From Nitrosomonas cryotolerans ATCC 49181 (lineage in GTDB: Bacteria; Pseudomonadota; Gammaproteobacteria; Burkholderiales; Nitrosomonadaceae), in NCBI RefSeq assembly GCF_900143275.1, contig NZ_FSRO01000001.1:1940116-2004115 (forward strand): 64,000 bases of DNA, written 5' to 3'. The notes under the pieces are model-generated. The model did not search any database. It was not told the origin of the DNA and saw only the letters and a program-made list of their open reading frames with translations. This document shows, in pieces, positions 1 to 11,079 of the stretch. The stretch's first letter is position 1. Every line of letters begins with the position of its first letter. A program made the translations under genes and the position numbers.

Positions 1-1
1 T

Positions 2-1750
2 TTAGGCATTTTGCGTTATTCTTTCTTTTTCCGGCCGAGGTTTATGGAATTCACTGCCATGTCGAACTGCCTCTACATAACCTGAGCGAATAACAAAGTC
101 ACCAAAGTGCTCACCTTTCTGCCGCTCGCGGGCATAATGGGCAAAAATTGGGGTGAGTTCGGTAATAATTTCATCCTCTGTCAATGATTCTCGATAGAGC
201 TTGTTTAAGCGTTGACCGGCAAAATCGGCACCTAAATATAAATTATAACGGCCGAGAGATTTTCCAACTAATGCGATTTCACTTATATAAGGTCGCGCGC
301 AGCCGTTTGGGCAACCCGTGACACGTACGGTAATCTGCTCATCCTTATCTAAACCGGCCTTTTCCATAGCGATTTCCAGTCGGGTTAAAAATCCAGGTAA
401 AGTACGTTCACTTTCCGCCATAGCTAGGCCACAGGTTGGAAATGCGACGCAAGAAAGCGCATCACGCTGTATTGCGCTGAATTGTTCAGGCAAGGGTAAG
501 CAATATTTTTTTACCAGGGCAGCTATTTTGGGTTTATTCGTTCGGGAAATATTCGCAATCATCAGATTTTGATTAGTGGTTAGACGAAAATCTCCCTTGT
601 GTATTTTTGCGATTTCTCGTAATCCTGTCATTAAAGACTGGTCAGGTGTATCCCTAATTCGGCCACTCAATAAAGAAAGGGATAGATGCCAGTGTCCTTG
701 CGAGTCTTTGATCCAGCCAAAGTGATCGTTATTGTTCTCAAACAGGTAGGGCTGCTCTGGTGCCAGTGACCATCCTAAGCGATGGTTTAATTCTGCCTTG
801 AACCAGTCTACGCTACGACTATCGATAGTGTACTTTAGCCGTGCCTGTTTGCGATCCACGCGATTACCAAAATCACGCTGAATCTTGACGATATTTTCTG
901 CAACCTCCAATAGTTGCTCGGGTGTGCAGAAACCAATGACATCCCCCAAGCGAGGATAGGTTTCTGGCTCGCTATGCGTCATTCCCATTCCACCACCGAC
1001 GCAAACATTAAATCCCAATAATTGATTGTCCTGGGCAATTGCAATCAAACCTAAGTCCTGAGAAAATACATCAATATCATTGCTTGGTGGGATAGCTATT
1101 CCAATTTTGAATTTCCGAGGAAGGTAGGTTTTGCCATAGAGGGGCTCTTCATTTTCGGGTTCTGTCCCCACTACTTTTTTCTGATCTAGCCAAATCTCGT
1201 GATAGGCCTGTGTTCTGGGGAGGAAATGATCACTGAGACGCTTGCTCCACTCGTAAACTGTTGCGTGAATAGGCGAAAGGTATGGATTGTTATGACAAAC
1301 AACATTTCGATTGACATCCCCGCAGGCAGCGATAGTGTTTAGTAAAGCATGATTAATGCCTGCGATGACGGACTTCAGGTGACGTTTGATTACGCCATGA
1401 AATTGGAACGTTTGCCGAGTCGTAATGCGAAGTGAATTATTAGCATACTTACGTCCTAGCTCATCTAGCTGTAACCACTGTTGCGGACTGCATACACCTC
1501 CGGGCATACGCACACGGATCATAAACATATAAGCTGGTTCGAGCTTTTGCCGCATCCGTTCGGTGCGCAGATCTCGATCATCCTGCTGGTAGCTGCCATG
1601 AAATTTAAGCAGCTTGGCGTCATCTGCGGAAATGCTTCCGGTCACTTGATCCGCTAGGCTCTGCTGGATCGTACCACGTAAATAGTGGCTCTCTACCTTG
1701 AGCGTTTCTTCTTCGCTTAATTTACCCTTTTGCTGCAGGTCGTGTGTCAC
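2..1750 (-). CDS. cysI: Sulfite reductase hemoprotein beta subunit
   Basis: Cytoplasmic hemoprotein subunit of assimilatory NADPH-sulfite reductase. It carries the siroheme and 4Fe-4S centre and makes the six-electron reduction of sulfite to sulfide for cysteine synthesis. The 582 residues match the family length. The cluster and siroheme ligands are visible as CVAFPTC (Cys434, Cys440) and TGCPNGC (Cys480, Cys484), followed by the usual EIALVGK stretch. The start is a GTG preceded by a GAGGAAAA ribosome site. It lies 13 bp behind cysJ on the same strand, so the two subunits are probably one transcript. The stop codon is inside the window, so the gene is complete. I see no sign of damage. Confidence 0.97.
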   Translation of the reverse strand: MTHDLQQKGKLSEEETLKVESHYLRGTIQQSLADQVTGSISADDAKLLKFHGSYQQDDRDLRTERMRQKLEPAYMFMIRVRMPGGVCSPQQWLQLDELGRKYANNSLRITTRQTFQFHGVIKRHLKSVIAGINHALLNTIAACGDVNRNVVCHNNPYLSPIHATVYEWSKRLSDHFLPRTQAYHEIWLDQKKVVGTEPENEEPLYGKTYLPRKFKIGIAIPPSNDIDVFSQDLGLIAIAQDNQLLGFNVCVGGGMGMTHSEPETYPRLGDVIGFCTPEQLLEVAENIVKIQRDFGNRVDRKQARLKYTIDSRSVDWFKAELNHRLGWSLAPEQPYLFENNNDHFGWIKDSQGHWHLSLSLLSGRIRDTPDQSLMTGLREIAKIHKGDFRLTTNQNLMIANISRTNKPKIAALVKKYCLPLPEQFSAIQRDALSCVAFPTCGLAMAESERTLPGFLTRLEIAMEKAGLDKDEQITVRVTGCPNGCARPYISEIALVGKSLGRYNLYLGADFAGQRLNKLYRESLTEDEIITELTPIFAHYARERQKGEHFGDFVIRSGYVEAVRHGSEFHKPRPEKERITQNA

Positions 1751-1763
1751 TGGTTTTTCCTCA

Positions 1764-3590
1764 TCAATAAATATCGCGTTGGTAGCGCTTGTTTTGCTGT
1801 AGATTATTCAGGTATTCAATAGCTTTTTCTCGAGATACTTGACCTTCCTTTTCAATAATAGTCAGCAGTGCTTCGTGTACGTCAGGCGCCATGCTTTCGG
1901 CATCACCACAAACATAGAAATAGGCGCCTTCTTCCAACCATGCGTATAGTTCTCGGCTTCTTTTGAGTAAAGAGTGTTGCACATAAACCTTCTCTTCCTG
2001 ATCGCGAGAAAAAGCTATGTCAATCTGATTTAACAGTCCATTCTTACGATAATCAAGCCATTCCTGCTGATAAAGAAAGTCGGTGTGAAAGTGTCGATCT
2101 CCAAAAAAAAGCCAATTCTTGCCTTGAGCTCCGGTGACTTCACGTTCTTCCATAAATGCACGAAAAGGCGCGATACCCGTACCTGGGCCGACCATGATAA
2201 TGGCTCTGTCAGGGTCTTCAGGTAAACGGAAGTTTTTATTACTGTCAATATAAATTGGTATCGTTTCTTCCTCTTTGCCGATACGCTCAGTTAGGAACGT
2301 CGTAGCCACACCCTTGCGGTCGCGTCCATGACTTTGATAACGAACGATCCCGACTGTTAGGTGCGCCTCATCCGGATTCGCACGATAACTGGAAGCAATG
2401 GAATAAAGTCGTGGTGGTAATTTACGCAATAATCCAATAAATTGTTCCGCGGTTATTCCGGGCAAAGGATAGTGATGTAGTATATCGATGACTTCACGCC
2501 CATAAATAAAGCTTCTTAATTGATCCCGATTTTCTTCTTGGAATAATTGGCCAAGCTCCTTTGATCCGGAAAATGCAGCGATTTTTTCCAAAAATGGTCG
2601 AGTAACTGTCGTGATCTCGTAGTGATGTAAGAGTGCTTGCTGAAGTGTGGTTTTTTCACGTTTACTATCAGTTACGATAGTTTCAGGATTAATTGCGAGG
2701 GTGTCAATTAACTCGGCGACCAATTCAGGACAATTGCTCGGTAAAATTCCCAGAGAATCACCCGGTTCAAAAGAAAGAGCAGAATCTTCCAAAGATAATT
2801 CAATGTGGCGGACGTCTTTACTGGAGCCCCGTCCAGTAATCTTTAGATTTTCTAGCAAAATTGCGGAAAAAGGATTGCGCTTTGAGTAGGAAGTTATTGT
2901 TGATGAGGCCAATGATGTTGAGCTGGAAACAATTGCTTCTGATACTTTACGCTCTTTGCTCAATTGATTGAGTAATTCGTCAAACCAAGCGTCAGCCGTT
3001 TCCTCATAGTCTACGTCACAATCAGTTCTTGGATAGAAACGTTGTCCACCTAGAGCTTCGAGCCGGGTATCGAAATCCTGACCGATTTTACAGAAATACT
3101 CATAACTGCTATCTCCAAGTGCGAGAACTGAAAATCGGAGTGCACTTAAATTAGGTGCTTTTTTACTCTGTATAAACTCATAGAATAGCTGTGCGCTATC
3201 CGGTGGATCACCTTCACCTTGAGTGCTGACGACTACGAATAAAAATTGCTCAGACTTCAATTGTCTCGTTTTATAACTTCCCATGCTCTGCAAGGTGGCA
3301 TTAAAACCAGCCGATTGCAACTTGCTATGCAGAATTTCAGCAAGTTTTTCTGCATTGCCCGTTTGTGAGCCGAACAATACGGTTATATTGACTTCCCCAT
3401 TTGGATGGTCAGTCTGGGGAATGACTGTTTGCCCTGTACTGATCCCTTGTCTGCCTGCATTGAGCCCGCTGAAATAGCCATTGATCCAGATAATCTGCTC
3501 ATTGGATAATCCAGCAATAAGATGGTTTAGTGTTTCCGCCTGTTCTGGGGTGAGCGGACTATTTAGAACATTCAACAAATTGTTTTCCAT
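1764..3590 (-). CDS. cysJ: Sulfite reductase flavoprotein alpha subunit
   Basis: Diflavin reductase that takes electrons from NADPH through FAD and FMN and passes them to CysI. The 608 residues show the family order: a short N-terminal region, a flavodoxin-like FMN domain at about 68-206 ([14 protein letters not shown] near its start), a serine-rich linker, an FAD-binding domain (PRLYSIASS) and a NADPH-binding C-terminus ([12 protein letters not shown], then the C-terminal RYQRDIY). It is the first gene of the cysJ-cysI pair. The ATG at 3590 has no obvious Shine-Dalgarno sequence. The long AT-rich region upstream is the natural place for its promoter and CysB control, but I could not identify a CysB site. 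Confidence 0.96.
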   Translation of the reverse strand: MENNLLNVLNSPLTPEQAETLNHLIAGLSNEQIIWINGYFSGLNAGRQGISTGQTVIPQTDHPNGEVNITVLFGSQTGNAEKLAEILHSKLQSAGFNATLQSMGSYKTRQLKSEQFLFVVVSTQGEGDPPDSAQLFYEFIQSKKAPNLSALRFSVLALGDSSYEYFCKIGQDFDTRLEALGGQRFYPRTDCDVDYEETADAWFDELLNQLSKERKVSEAIVSSSTSLASSTITSYSKRNPFSAILLENLKITGRGSSKDVRHIELSLEDSALSFEPGDSLGILPSNCPELVAELIDTLAINPETIVTDSKREKTTLQQALLHHYEITTVTRPFLEKIAAFSGSKELGQLFQEENRDQLRSFIYGREVIDILHHYPLPGITAEQFIGLLRKLPPRLYSIASSYRANPDEAHLTVGIVRYQSHGRDRKGVATTFLTERIGKEEETIPIYIDSNKNFRLPEDPDRAIIMVGPGTGIAPFRAFMEEREVTGAQGKNWLFFGDRHFHTDFLYQQEWLDYRKNGLLNQIDIAFSRDQEEKVYVQHSLLKRSRELYAWLEEGAYFYVCGDAESMAPDVHEALLTIIEKEGQVSREKAIEYLNNLQQNKRYQRDIY

Positions 3591-4348
3591 GTAATAGAGG
3601 CTAAATTGATTTCTGTAATACTTCGATTTCTAACGGTTAGCCAGAAAAGTGTGTACTGCCAGTCTTCAATAAAAAAACTGATCTTTAATCAATCCGAAAA
3701 ATTAACAAATCTACCTTATAATGTAAAATAATAAAAATGTATTTGTTAATATTATTTTGTAATAAAAGATAGAGACTCAGATTAACTAGATATTTAATTT
3801 CAACGCAGATTAATCTACCTCTAAAGAGCAAGTCCTTTCATCGGAGTGCATGCATATATGTAAGGTTTTTCGCACTTTATAAATGAATTTTATGGTTATT
3901 GATTTAACCACATAAGGTTTGAGTTTTTAAATGATGCTATTTTAGTATCGAAGTTCCGAGGATATCAATCCTAGTGATTATTTTGTCGAATTTAGCCAGT
4001 GTCAATCAGTATATCTTCTTTAGCAAAGAATATTTATTTTTATTGCGGCATTGTATTTATATTCGATAATTTTGCCATCCCTTTTCTCCATTTCATGTTC
4101 GTATTTTACGAAGTATTGAATATCACGAGAACCAGCTTATCGTCATTTTTATTTCTATCTACAGAGTAGGAAAATAAACAGGCGGATATCATTGATCATT
4201 TCTTAACAAATCAAATAAAAAAATATATAAACTAGATGTTGTCGTCAAGAATTGAAGCGATGAGTATTTTTTAAGCTAATTGATGTGACCTGAGTAATAT
4301 GAATCTCGAGAATTATCTCAAATCATGTAGCATTCTTCAAATATAGAA
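3591..4348. other. 758-bp AT-rich intergenic region upstream of cysJ
   Basis: No open reading frame of convincing composition, tRNA or repeat was seen here. The stretch is strikingly AT-rich, with runs such as TTATAATGTAAAATAATAAA near 3716. It separates the cysJ promoter side from the 3' end of the DMT transporter gene, so only cysJ regulation needs to lie in it. It could also hold an unannotated small RNA or an eroded gene; I cannot show either. Confidence 0.5.
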
Positions 4349-5245
4349 TTAAGCGCGATTTATTTTTGCAGATAGTAAACTAGCTGAAATAATCATTGCA
4401 CCACCTATCCATTCCATGAGCGTTATGCCTTCATTTGCCAAGAAATAGGCCGTAATCGTCGCTACAAATAGCTCCAGCAGCAAAATCACAATGGCTCGAT
4501 TTGCAGCTGTATGCGTTAAGCCATATTGTAATATGACACTCAGTAAAAACATGGTTAACCCAATGACGATCAGAAGCAGCCATGAATCGGGAGAAATATC
4601 AGGCAACACCAAGGGAGATTTAATCATCAAGCTGCAACCCAGCCCGACCAGCGTGTTGCCTAAACAAATTGCCAGTGATTTGAGTTGAATATTATGAGAT
4701 TGGTCCTTCCGTACCAGTACATTAACCAATGCGTACATAAAGCCACCTAATAACCCCATCCAGTCAGCGTAAGATGTTAGTAGCGGTAGTTCGTTATCTG
4801 GTTGAGATAGTATCGTTGCAGCACCTGTAAGGGAAAGTATGATGACAAAATACCCGTATAAGCTTAACCTCTCATCTAAAAGCAGCCATGCAAAAAGTAT
4901 GGTCCACAATGGTGCGAGATAAAATAATAAAAGCACGCGTACGATCTCACCAGCTATAATTCCCAGGATATAGCCGATATTCGCCCAGCCAGCAAAAAAC
5001 CCGATCCAGAAGAGCAGGTGTGCCTTGCCATTAAAGATATGTGAAAACCGGATGCTTTTTCGGAAAAAAAGTATCCCCAATAATAAAGCAATAAAATAAG
5101 CACCTGTGGTTGCGATCTCACCGCTGATTCCAGCTTGCTCCAACAAGCGGTAGGGGTACCATATAACTCCCCAGATGGCCGCGCCGGAAAGTAATGCCGC
5201 TATTGGGAGACAATCACGCTTATGATGTTTGTTTGAGATTGCCAT
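4349..5245 (-). CDS. DMT/EamA family membrane transporter
   Basis: Integral membrane protein of the drug/metabolite transporter superfamily, probably an exporter of small metabolites; the substrate cannot be read from sequence. The 298 residues make about ten hydrophobic segments in two halves, the EamA duplication. The first half starts at LLSGAAIWGVIWYPYRLL and the second at DWMGLLGGFMYALVNVLVRK. Typical EamA features are the FYLAPLWTILFAWLLLDERLS stretch, ending helix 4 and opening helix 5, and the matching LLLELFVATITAYFLANEGI near the end. It stands alone, with 758 bp downstream to cysJ and a 351-bp gap to the divergent dapC gene. Confidence 0.85.
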   Translation of the reverse strand: MAISNKHHKRDCLPIAALLSGAAIWGVIWYPYRLLEQAGISGEIATTGAYFIALLLGILFFRKSIRFSHIFNGKAHLLFWIGFFAGWANIGYILGIIAGEIVRVLLLFYLAPLWTILFAWLLLDERLSLYGYFVIILSLTGAATILSQPDNELPLLTSYADWMGLLGGFMYALVNVLVRKDQSHNIQLKSLAICLGNTLVGLGCSLMIKSPLVLPDISPDSWLLLIVIGLTMFLLSVILQYGLTHTAANRAIVILLLELFVATITAYFLANEGITLMEWIGGAMIISASLLSAKINRA

Positions 5246-5596
5246 TAACTTTCCGTTTCGTTCTGTTTTTATTAGGCTACATCTGGTTGAATCGTTTTTG
5301 CGGGATCGACTCTAGATATGACACGGAAAGCATTTTATGAATAGGGGAAGCATGGTATTTGTCGCAATTCTTCTGATTTCAACACTCAGAATTTCGATTG
5401 AAATAACGAATTAGCAGTGATCGTGAGGATGCCAAAGGCAATAAAATAAAAAATACAGGCTTTTTTTGTTTGTTTAACTACATAGCTGGCCTTTATAATT
5501 CGATTCATTTAACTTTACAGATTTTTGGGTCATGATATCAAGTTATTCATATTTGAGACCTGAAGCCTGTGGCTAAACGCACTTTTCTGCATTGAT
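5246..5596. other. 351-bp divergent promoter region (DMT transporter / dapC)
   Basis: Non-coding gap between two divergent genes. It should hold both promoters. I see AT-rich tracts, including a T-run near 5461, but no clear operator, riboswitch or repeat. No lysine-riboswitch-like conserved structure was recognised in front of dapC. Confidence 0.45.
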
Positions 5597-6793
5597 ATGA
5601 ACTCAAATCTGAATCATTTACAACCTTATCCTTTTCAGAAACTCCGTAAATTGTTTGAAGGTGTTTCACCTAATCCTGCTTTTAATTCGGTTGACTTGCA
5701 TATCGGTGAGCCTAAGCACATAACGCCTGATTTTATCTGCCAGGTTTTTTCCGATAATCTGGGCGGGTTAGCAAGCTACCCCACAACATTGGGAACGGAA
5801 TCATTACGCATTAGTATTGCTGCCTGGTTAGAGCGCCGTTTCAATTTGCCTGTTATTAATCCTGATACAGAAGTCATTCCGGTTAATGGCAGTCGAGAGG
5901 CTTTATTTTCTTTTGCGCAAGCAGTAGTCGATACTGCTTCTGCTAATCCAATCGTGGTTTGTCCCAATCCATTCTATCAAATATACGAAGGGGCTGCTAT
6001 TTTGGCTGGCGCAACCCCGCACTTTATTAATATCTTTCCGGAAAGTGATTTCAGACTTGACTATAGACAACTTTCTGATGATGTTTGGAAGCGAACGCAA
6101 TTGATATATGTCTGTTCGCCGGGTAATCCGACCGGAAGTGTGATGACTTTAGAGGAGTGGCGGCAACTGTTTGCCCTTTCCGATCGTTATGGTTTCATTA
6201 TCGCAGCAGACGAATGTTATTCCGAAATTTTCTTTGATGAAACACAACCACCGCTAGGTGCACTTGAAGCGGCGTACCGCTTAGGTCGTAATGGCTTTCC
6301 TCGGTTGGTCGTATTTAATAGTTTATCGAAACGTTCGAATGTGCCGGGTATGCGCTCTGGCTTTGCTGCTGGCGATGCTACATTACTGAAGAAATTCGCG
6401 CTTTATCGTACTTATCATGGCTGTGCAATGAACCCAGCTGCACAAGCAGCAAGCGTGGCAGCCTGGAATGATGAGCGACACGTAGTAGAGAATCGACGTT
6501 TGTATTTGGAAAAATTCACTGTAATTACAGCTTCCCTGGCCGAATTGATGCCGATAAAAATGCCGGACGCATCTTTTTATTTATGGATAAAGGCGCCGTT
6601 TAATGATCTTGATTTCACGCGACAGCTGTACCGTGACTATAATGTGACTGTATTGCCAGGTAGCTATTTAGCACGTGGGGTAGGTGATATTAATCCTGGC
6701 AATAATTTTGTGCGTATTGCATTGGTTGCGTCATTGGAAGAATGCGTTGAGGCGATTGACAGAATGAAGAGTCTGATAAGCAATCAGACTTGA
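5597..6793 (+). CDS. dapC: Succinyldiaminopimelate transaminase
   Basis: PLP-dependent class I/II aminotransferase that converts N-succinyl-2-amino-6-ketopimelate to N-succinyl-LL-diaminopimelate in the succinylase branch of lysine and peptidoglycan precursor synthesis. The 398 residues carry the fold-type I marks: the substrate-side GEP near residue 38, SPGNPTG at about 174-180, the DECY motif near 205, and the PLP lysine in SLSKRSNVPG (Lys245). It sits 29 bp before dapD, the preceding step of the same branch, which supports DapC over a general aspartate or alanine aminotransferase. Confidence 0.9.
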   Translation: MNSNLNHLQPYPFQKLRKLFEGVSPNPAFNSVDLHIGEPKHITPDFICQVFSDNLGGLASYPTTLGTESLRISIAAWLERRFNLPVINPDTEVIPVNGSREALFSFAQAVVDTASANPIVVCPNPFYQIYEGAAILAGATPHFINIFPESDFRLDYRQLSDDVWKRTQLIYVCSPGNPTGSVMTLEEWRQLFALSDRYGFIIAADECYSEIFFDETQPPLGALEAAYRLGRNGFPRLVVFNSLSKRSNVPGMRSGFAAGDATLLKKFALYRTYHGCAMNPAAQAASVAAWNDERHVVENRRLYLEKFTVITASLAELMPIKMPDASFYLWIKAPFNDLDFTRQLYRDYNVTVLPGSYLARGVGDINPGNNFVRIALVASLEECVEAIDRMKSLISNQT

Positions 6794-6822
6794 ATGAATA
6801 AAATTATTATTTAGGGAAAATT

Positions 6823-7644
6823 ATGAAACAATTACAAGCAACTATCGAAGAAGCATTTGATCGCCGTGCTGAAATAACGCCCCGCAATGTCGAAGCAAAT
6901 TTAAAGGAATCTATTACACAGGTTTTAAATATGCTGGATAGCGGAAAATTACGTGTGGCAGAGAAAATAAATAACGAGTGGATTACGCACCAGTGGATCA
7001 AGAAGGCCGTACTTTTATCATTTCGTATCGAGGATAATAGTTTTATCAAGGGTGGTTTTTCCAATTATTTTGATAAAGTGCCTTCGAAATTCGCTGATTA
7101 TAGTTCCAGGGATTTTCGTGACGGGGGCTTTCGAGTCGTTCCCCCCGCTGCTGTTCGTAAGGGCTCATTTATTGCGAGCAATGTTGTACTGATGCCATCC
7201 TATGTCAATATCGGCGCTTATGTTGATGAAGGTACGATGGTCGACACTTGGGCGACAGTCGGTTCTTGCGCACAGATTGGCAGAAATGTACATTTATCTG
7301 GCGGCGTGGGTATTGGTGGTGTACTGGAGCCTGTACAAGCGAATCCAACCATTATTGAAGATAATTGCTTTATCGGTGCCCGTTCCGAAATTGTTGAAGG
7401 TGTCATTGTGGGCGAGAATTCTGTTATTTCAATGGGTGTATATATTGGACAGAGTACTAAAATTTATAATCGTGAAACAGGCGAAGTAACTTATGGCCGT
7501 ATTCCGCCTGGTTCTGTCGTGGTTTCGGGTAATTTACCTTCAGAAAATAAGCAGTATAGCCTTTACTGTGCTGTGATTGTTAAGCAGGTTGACGCAAAGA
7601 CCCGTTCCAAAACAGGTATTAATGAGTTACTACGTGGTATTTAA
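6823..7644 (+). CDS. dapD: Tetrahydrodipicolinate N-succinyltransferase
   Basis: Transfers succinyl from succinyl-CoA to tetrahydrodipicolinate, making the substrate of DapC in lysine/meso-DAP synthesis. The 273 residues match the family. The C-terminal half is a left-handed beta helix built from hexapeptide repeats ([20 protein letters not shown], then [20 protein letters not shown]), the trimeric acyltransferase fold. A good AGGGAAAATT ribosome site precedes the ATG. It is the second gene of a dapC-dapD unit that ends at a strong hairpin at 7687-7719. Confidence 0.97.
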   Translation: MKQLQATIEEAFDRRAEITPRNVEANLKESITQVLNMLDSGKLRVAEKINNEWITHQWIKKAVLLSFRIEDNSFIKGGFSNYFDKVPSKFADYSSRDFRDGGFRVVPPAAVRKGSFIASNVVLMPSYVNIGAYVDEGTMVDTWATVGSCAQIGRNVHLSGGVGIGGVLEPVQANPTIIEDNCFIGARSEIVEGVIVGENSVISMGVYIGQSTKIYNRETGEVTYGRIPPGSVVVSGNLPSENKQYSLYCAVIVKQVDAKTRSKTGINELLRGI

Positions 7645-7686
7645 TTTACCGTTCTGCTTGAGGCATTCGTTGTAATGATCCTATCA

Positions 7687-7719
7687 GGGAATCTCCGCTA
7701 TAGTAGAGTGGAGATTCCC
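7687..7719 (+). terminator. Hairpin between convergent dapD and BON gene
   Basis: Perfect 10-bp inverted repeat: GGGAATCTCC at 7687-7696 and GGAGATTCCC at 7710-7719, with a 13-nt loop. It lies 43 bp after dapD and 25 bp before the end of the convergent BON gene, so it could stop transcripts from both sides. No T-run follows, so it is not a textbook intrinsic terminator and may act as a 3' stability hairpin. Confidence 0.6.
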
Positions 7720-7743
7720 AATCGGCTAAATGAGAAATGATGG

Positions 7744-8070
7744 TTATTGAAGATTAACTTGGTTATCTACTTCTTTTACGCCGTCTATTATCCATGCATG
7801 CATCGTAACCCGATCAATCTGGTCTTGGCTATTTGCTGAACCGGTAAGGGATACAAGTCCACTATTAATCTCAATTTTTATATCAGAATTTTGAAGATCC
7901 GGATCTGATTGTACCGCAGCATTTATTTTGGCAAGAATACTGTTATCGTCGTACACGGGTGTTGCTGATGGTTCAACCCAGGATTTGTGTACTCTTTCTC
8001 CACAACCCATCATAGGTAAGCTAGTAATAAGGATTATAGATAACATAAAAAATTTATTATAAATAGGCAT
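7744..8070 (-). CDS. BON-domain lipoprotein
   Basis: Small predicted lipoprotein of 108 residues, probably in the periplasm or attached to the outer membrane. The N-terminus is a signal peptide ending in a lipobox (SLPMMGC, Cys23). The mature part is one BON domain: DNSILAKINAAVQSDPDLQ, then IKIEINSGLVSLTGSANSQDQ and the closing VKEVDNQVNLQ. BON domains occur in OsmY- and DolP-like envelope proteins and often bind phospholipid. It stands alone, convergent with dapD. The exact role is unknown. Confidence 0.8.
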   Translation of the reverse strand: MPIYNKFFMLSIILITSLPMMGCGERVHKSWVEPSATPVYDDNSILAKINAAVQSDPDLQNSDIKIEINSGLVSLTGSANSQDQIDRVTMHAWIIDGVKEVDNQVNLQ

Positions 8071-8375
8071 ATCGTTTATTCCGTATTAGAGTTAGTCGTC
8101 ACAAAGCTGGGTCGTAGCGCGTGAGCTGGTATTTCATGAATATACAAAATGGTTTTCAGAATGATGTCTGATATGTATTGGCGCATTTATTTTGTTTATC
8201 TTTGTCTATTGCGTGCGACACTTAAAGTACCGTAACTGATGTGCTACGACATGAATCTCGGTGCTGTAAAAAACTGCTGTAAAAAACGTGAATTCTATAG
8301 TGTAGCACTCCATATTCATACGGTGAAGCTGTGTTTTATATTGCCATGCCTATTGGTGCTCGGCGGTGAAGATGC
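8071..8375. other. 305-bp gap between miaA and the BON gene
   Basis: Both flanking genes read on the minus strand, so this holds the BON gene promoter. The only structure noticed is a perfect tandem repeat of a 13-mer (TGCTGTAAAAAAC twice, 8262-8287). No gene or RNA was recognised. Confidence 0.45.
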
Positions 8376-9359
8376 TTAAGTTGCTTTCAATTCGGCCTCT
8401 TGTAAAAAACTGATTACTTGTTCTGTTAGATTCTTTGCTAGGCAGTCGAATCTAACGAATTCTTCACCCTGCATACCGCGTAACCAGGTCAATTGTCGTT
8501 TTGCTAATTGCCGGGTGGCAGCGAGACTCATTGCATGCATTTCAGTTAAACCGATTTGGTTGTCCAGATAAAGCAATGCCTGTCGGTAACCAACACAACG
8601 CATAGAAGGAAATGCACTATCAATTTGGAATTGCTCGCGAATAGATTGAACCTCAGCAATTAATCCTTTTTCCATCATAACTTCAAAACGTTGTGCGATA
8701 CGTTGGTGTAATACACTTCGATCATTGGGTATCAGAGTAATATTAATTATACGATAAGGTAAATTGATTTTGCTGGGTCTTTGCAGAATCTCTGACATGG
8801 GTTTTTCAGTAAGATAACAGACTTCGAGTGCGCGTTGAATACGTTGGCTGTCTGTGGGCTTGATGCGCGCAGCACTGACAGGATCTAGCTCGTTAAGCTT
8901 TGTATGCATGGCTGGCCAACCATAATCTTTAGCGCTGTTTTCGATAATAACGCGTAAATCACGATTTGCAGGCGGGAGTATAGAAAGACCTGCTTGAAGT
9001 GTGTGGAAATAGAGCATTGTGCCACCAGCTAGCAGTGGAATCCTTCTCCGTTGGGTGATTTGATGCATGATAGTGAGCGCATCTTCTCGAAATTGTGCAG
9101 CAGAATATCGCTCATCCGGTTTGATTAGACTAATCAGGTGGTGTGGAACCTTTGTTAATGATGCTGCATCAGGCTTGGCAGTACCAATATCCATATGCTG
9201 GTAAATCTGGGCAGAATCAACGCTGATGATTTCAACAGGGAAATACTTGGCAATTTCCATTGCGATATTGCTTTTTCCACTCGTGGTAGGCCCCATTAGA
9301 AAAATGGCGGGTGGGAGTCCTGTGGAGTCGGACGATTGATATGGTGCCCCCAGCGTCAT
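8376..9359 (-). CDS. miaA: tRNA dimethylallyltransferase
   Basis: Adds a dimethylallyl group to the N6 of A37 in tRNAs that read UNN codons, the first step to ms2i6A. The 327 residues fit the family. The P-loop is GPTTSGKS near residues 23-30, followed by the substrate-binding ISVDSAQIYQHMDIGTAKP segment and LAGGTMLYFHTL. The C-terminus has the usual TRQLAKRQLTWLRG motif. In many proteobacteria miaA sits near mutL or hfq; neither is here. Confidence 0.96.
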   Translation of the reverse strand: MTLGAPYQSSDSTGLPPAIFLMGPTTSGKSNIAMEIAKYFPVEIISVDSAQIYQHMDIGTAKPDAASLTKVPHHLISLIKPDERYSAAQFREDALTIMHQITQRRRIPLLAGGTMLYFHTLQAGLSILPPANRDLRVIIENSAKDYGWPAMHTKLNELDPVSAARIKPTDSQRIQRALEVCYLTEKPMSEILQRPSKINLPYRIINITLIPNDRSVLHQRIAQRFEVMMEKGLIAEVQSIREQFQIDSAFPSMRCVGYRQALLYLDNQIGLTEMHAMSLAATRQLAKRQLTWLRGMQGEEFVRFDCLAKNLTEQVISFLQEAELKAT

Positions 9360-9524
9360 AGTAATATAGGTATAGGATAGTAGATAAGAAATTAATGTAA
9401 AGCAGGTATTTTGGATGACGCTGAGATACGCGATGTATGTCGCTGTTTCTCTAAAATAGCCATTGGATAATCTGCATAACTCGGCTAAACTTTACGAAAT
9501 TTAATTCTTAATAGGAATAGACCA

Positions 9525-9713
9525 TTGAAGATCTTTGCTGTTGTACTATTTCTTTTTATTTTATATAGCCTGGGATCTGCACTATATTACATGTTTAAAG
9601 ATAAAGGCCAGTCAACACGTATGGTTAAATCACTCAGTATCCGCATCACTTTGTCACTGATTCTATTTGTCATCATGATGGTGTCTGCCCGGCTGGATAT
9701 GCTGTCAAGCTAA
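9525..9713 (+). CDS. Small two-helix membrane protein (DUF2909-like)
   Basis: A 62-residue protein with two hydrophobic helices (FAVVLFLFILYSLGSALYYMF and ITLSLILFVIMMVSARLDML) joined by a short charged loop KDKGQSTRMVKSLSIR. This layout matches the small twin-transmembrane family DUF2909, often found near cytochrome oxidase assembly genes in betaproteobacteria; here no such genes are adjacent. The start is TTG with an ATAGGAATAG ribosome site upstream. Function unknown. Confidence 0.65.
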   Translation: MKIFAVVLFLFILYSLGSALYYMFKDKGQSTRMVKSLSIRITLSLILFVIMMVSARLDMLSS

Positions 9714-9861
9714 TATTAATTCCCGAATGATAACGTATTCATTCATTTTTTAAAAATATCTATTTTATGGCTGTATAGATTTTTATCATGTCGTCATAAA
9801 TTAAATGGTTGCTAGCCTGATACTGTATTAACTGTCGCATCATTATTGATCAAAGCGCATA

Positions 9862-11079
9862 ATGAAACTGATAAAAGATGTCGTCATAATTGGTGCGGGT
9901 GCAGCGGGTATGATGTGTGCAATAGAGGCGGGTAAGCGCGGGCGCTCGGTATTACTGCTTGACCATGCAACGAAGCTTGCAGAAAAAATTCGTATATCTG
10001 GCGGAGGGCGATGTAACTTCACTAATTTATATACCCACCCAGAAAATTTTCTATCCGATAATCCGCATTTTTGTCGATCTGCTTTAGCACGTTTTAAGCC
10101 ACAAGATTTTGTTTCTCTACTGAAAAAACACGATATTCTCTATCATGAAAAAAAACTGGGACAGTTATTTTGTAATGATAGTTCACAGCAAATTATTAAT
10201 TTATTGCAAAAAGAATGCAATGCGGTAAACGTAGCATGGCAACTGTCATCACGAGTGGAACGTATCGACCGGGTGAACATAAGTGGTGAAGGTGACAGTC
10301 ATGATCAGCAGTTTATACTGAGAACAGATCGTAATACAATAACAGCCAAATCATTAGTCATTGCTACAGGTGGCTTGTCAATTCCGCAGATTGGTGCCAG
10401 TGCCTTTGGTTATCGCGTTGCTGAGCAATTCAATATTAGTGTCACATCCTTACATCCCGCACTGGTTGCGCTTACTTTTCGGCCGGAAGATTTAACGCAT
10501 TATGCAGAGATGTCAGGTATTTCGATAGATGCAGTTATCAGCTGTAATGGTGCTTCATTCCATGAAAATATATTGTTTACACATCGTGGTTTGAGCGGTC
10601 CTGCCATACTGCAGATCTCTTCATACTGGAGTCCTGGTGATGCTATTCATATAAACCTGTTACCGCAGTATGCTATCACTGACATACTATCTGAATACAA
10701 GCATAGCGCGATACTATTAACAAATTTGCTGGCACGATATTTACCTAAGCGTTTTGTAGATACCTGGAGCCAGGTGATGTTGCAAACTGAACTGAATCCG
10801 ATGAAACCGATGAAACAATATAGCGATAATGAATTAAACGGGATTGTTGAACATCTACAGAACTGGAAGATTACCCCGAGTGGTACTGTTGGCTACAGGA
10901 AAGCGGAGGTAACACGAGGAGGAATTAATACCCGCGAGCTTTCTTCCAAGACAATGGAGACAAGCAAGGTTCCCGGGCTTTATTTTATTGGTGAAGTGAT
11001 TGATGTAACGGGACATTTGGGCGGCTTTAATTTTCAGTGGGCCTGGTCATCTGGTTACGCAGCCGGACAATACGTATAG
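9862..11079 (+). CDS. HI0933/BaiN-like NAD(P)/FAD-dependent oxidoreductase
   Basis: Flavoprotein of the HI0933 family, 405 residues. The N-terminus holds the dinucleotide-binding motif GAGAAGMMCAIEAGKRG, followed by the family signature KIRISGGGRCNFTN. The C-terminus ends in the second FAD contact GEVIDVTGHLGGFNFQWAWSSG. The reaction is not firmly known for most members; one member, BaiN, is a bile-acid reductase, but that role should not be transferred here. It is a single gene, followed after about 100 bp by the IS200/IS605-type element. Confidence 0.88.
   Translation: MKLIKDVVIIGAGAAGMMCAIEAGKRGRSVLLLDHATKLAEKIRISGGGRCNFTNLYTHPENFLSDNPHFCRSALARFKPQDFVSLLKKHDILYHEKKLGQLFCNDSSQQIINLLQKECNAVNVAWQLSSRVERIDRVNISGEGDSHDQQFILRTDRNTITAKSLVIATGGLSIPQIGASAFGYRVAEQFNISVTSLHPALVALTFRPEDLTHYAEMSGISIDAVISCNGASFHENILFTHRGLSGPAILQISSYWSPGDAIHINLLPQYAITDILSEYKHSAILLTNLLARYLPKRFVDTWSQVMLQTELNPMKPMKQYSDNELNGIVEHLQNWKITPSGTVGYRKAEVTRGGINTRELSSKTMETSKVPGLYFIGEVIDVTGHLGGFNFQWAWSSGYAAGQYV

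Noticed and set aside
3591..4348. Hidden gene in the long AT-rich gap before cysJ
   Set aside because: No frame with protein-like composition or recognised motif on either strand.
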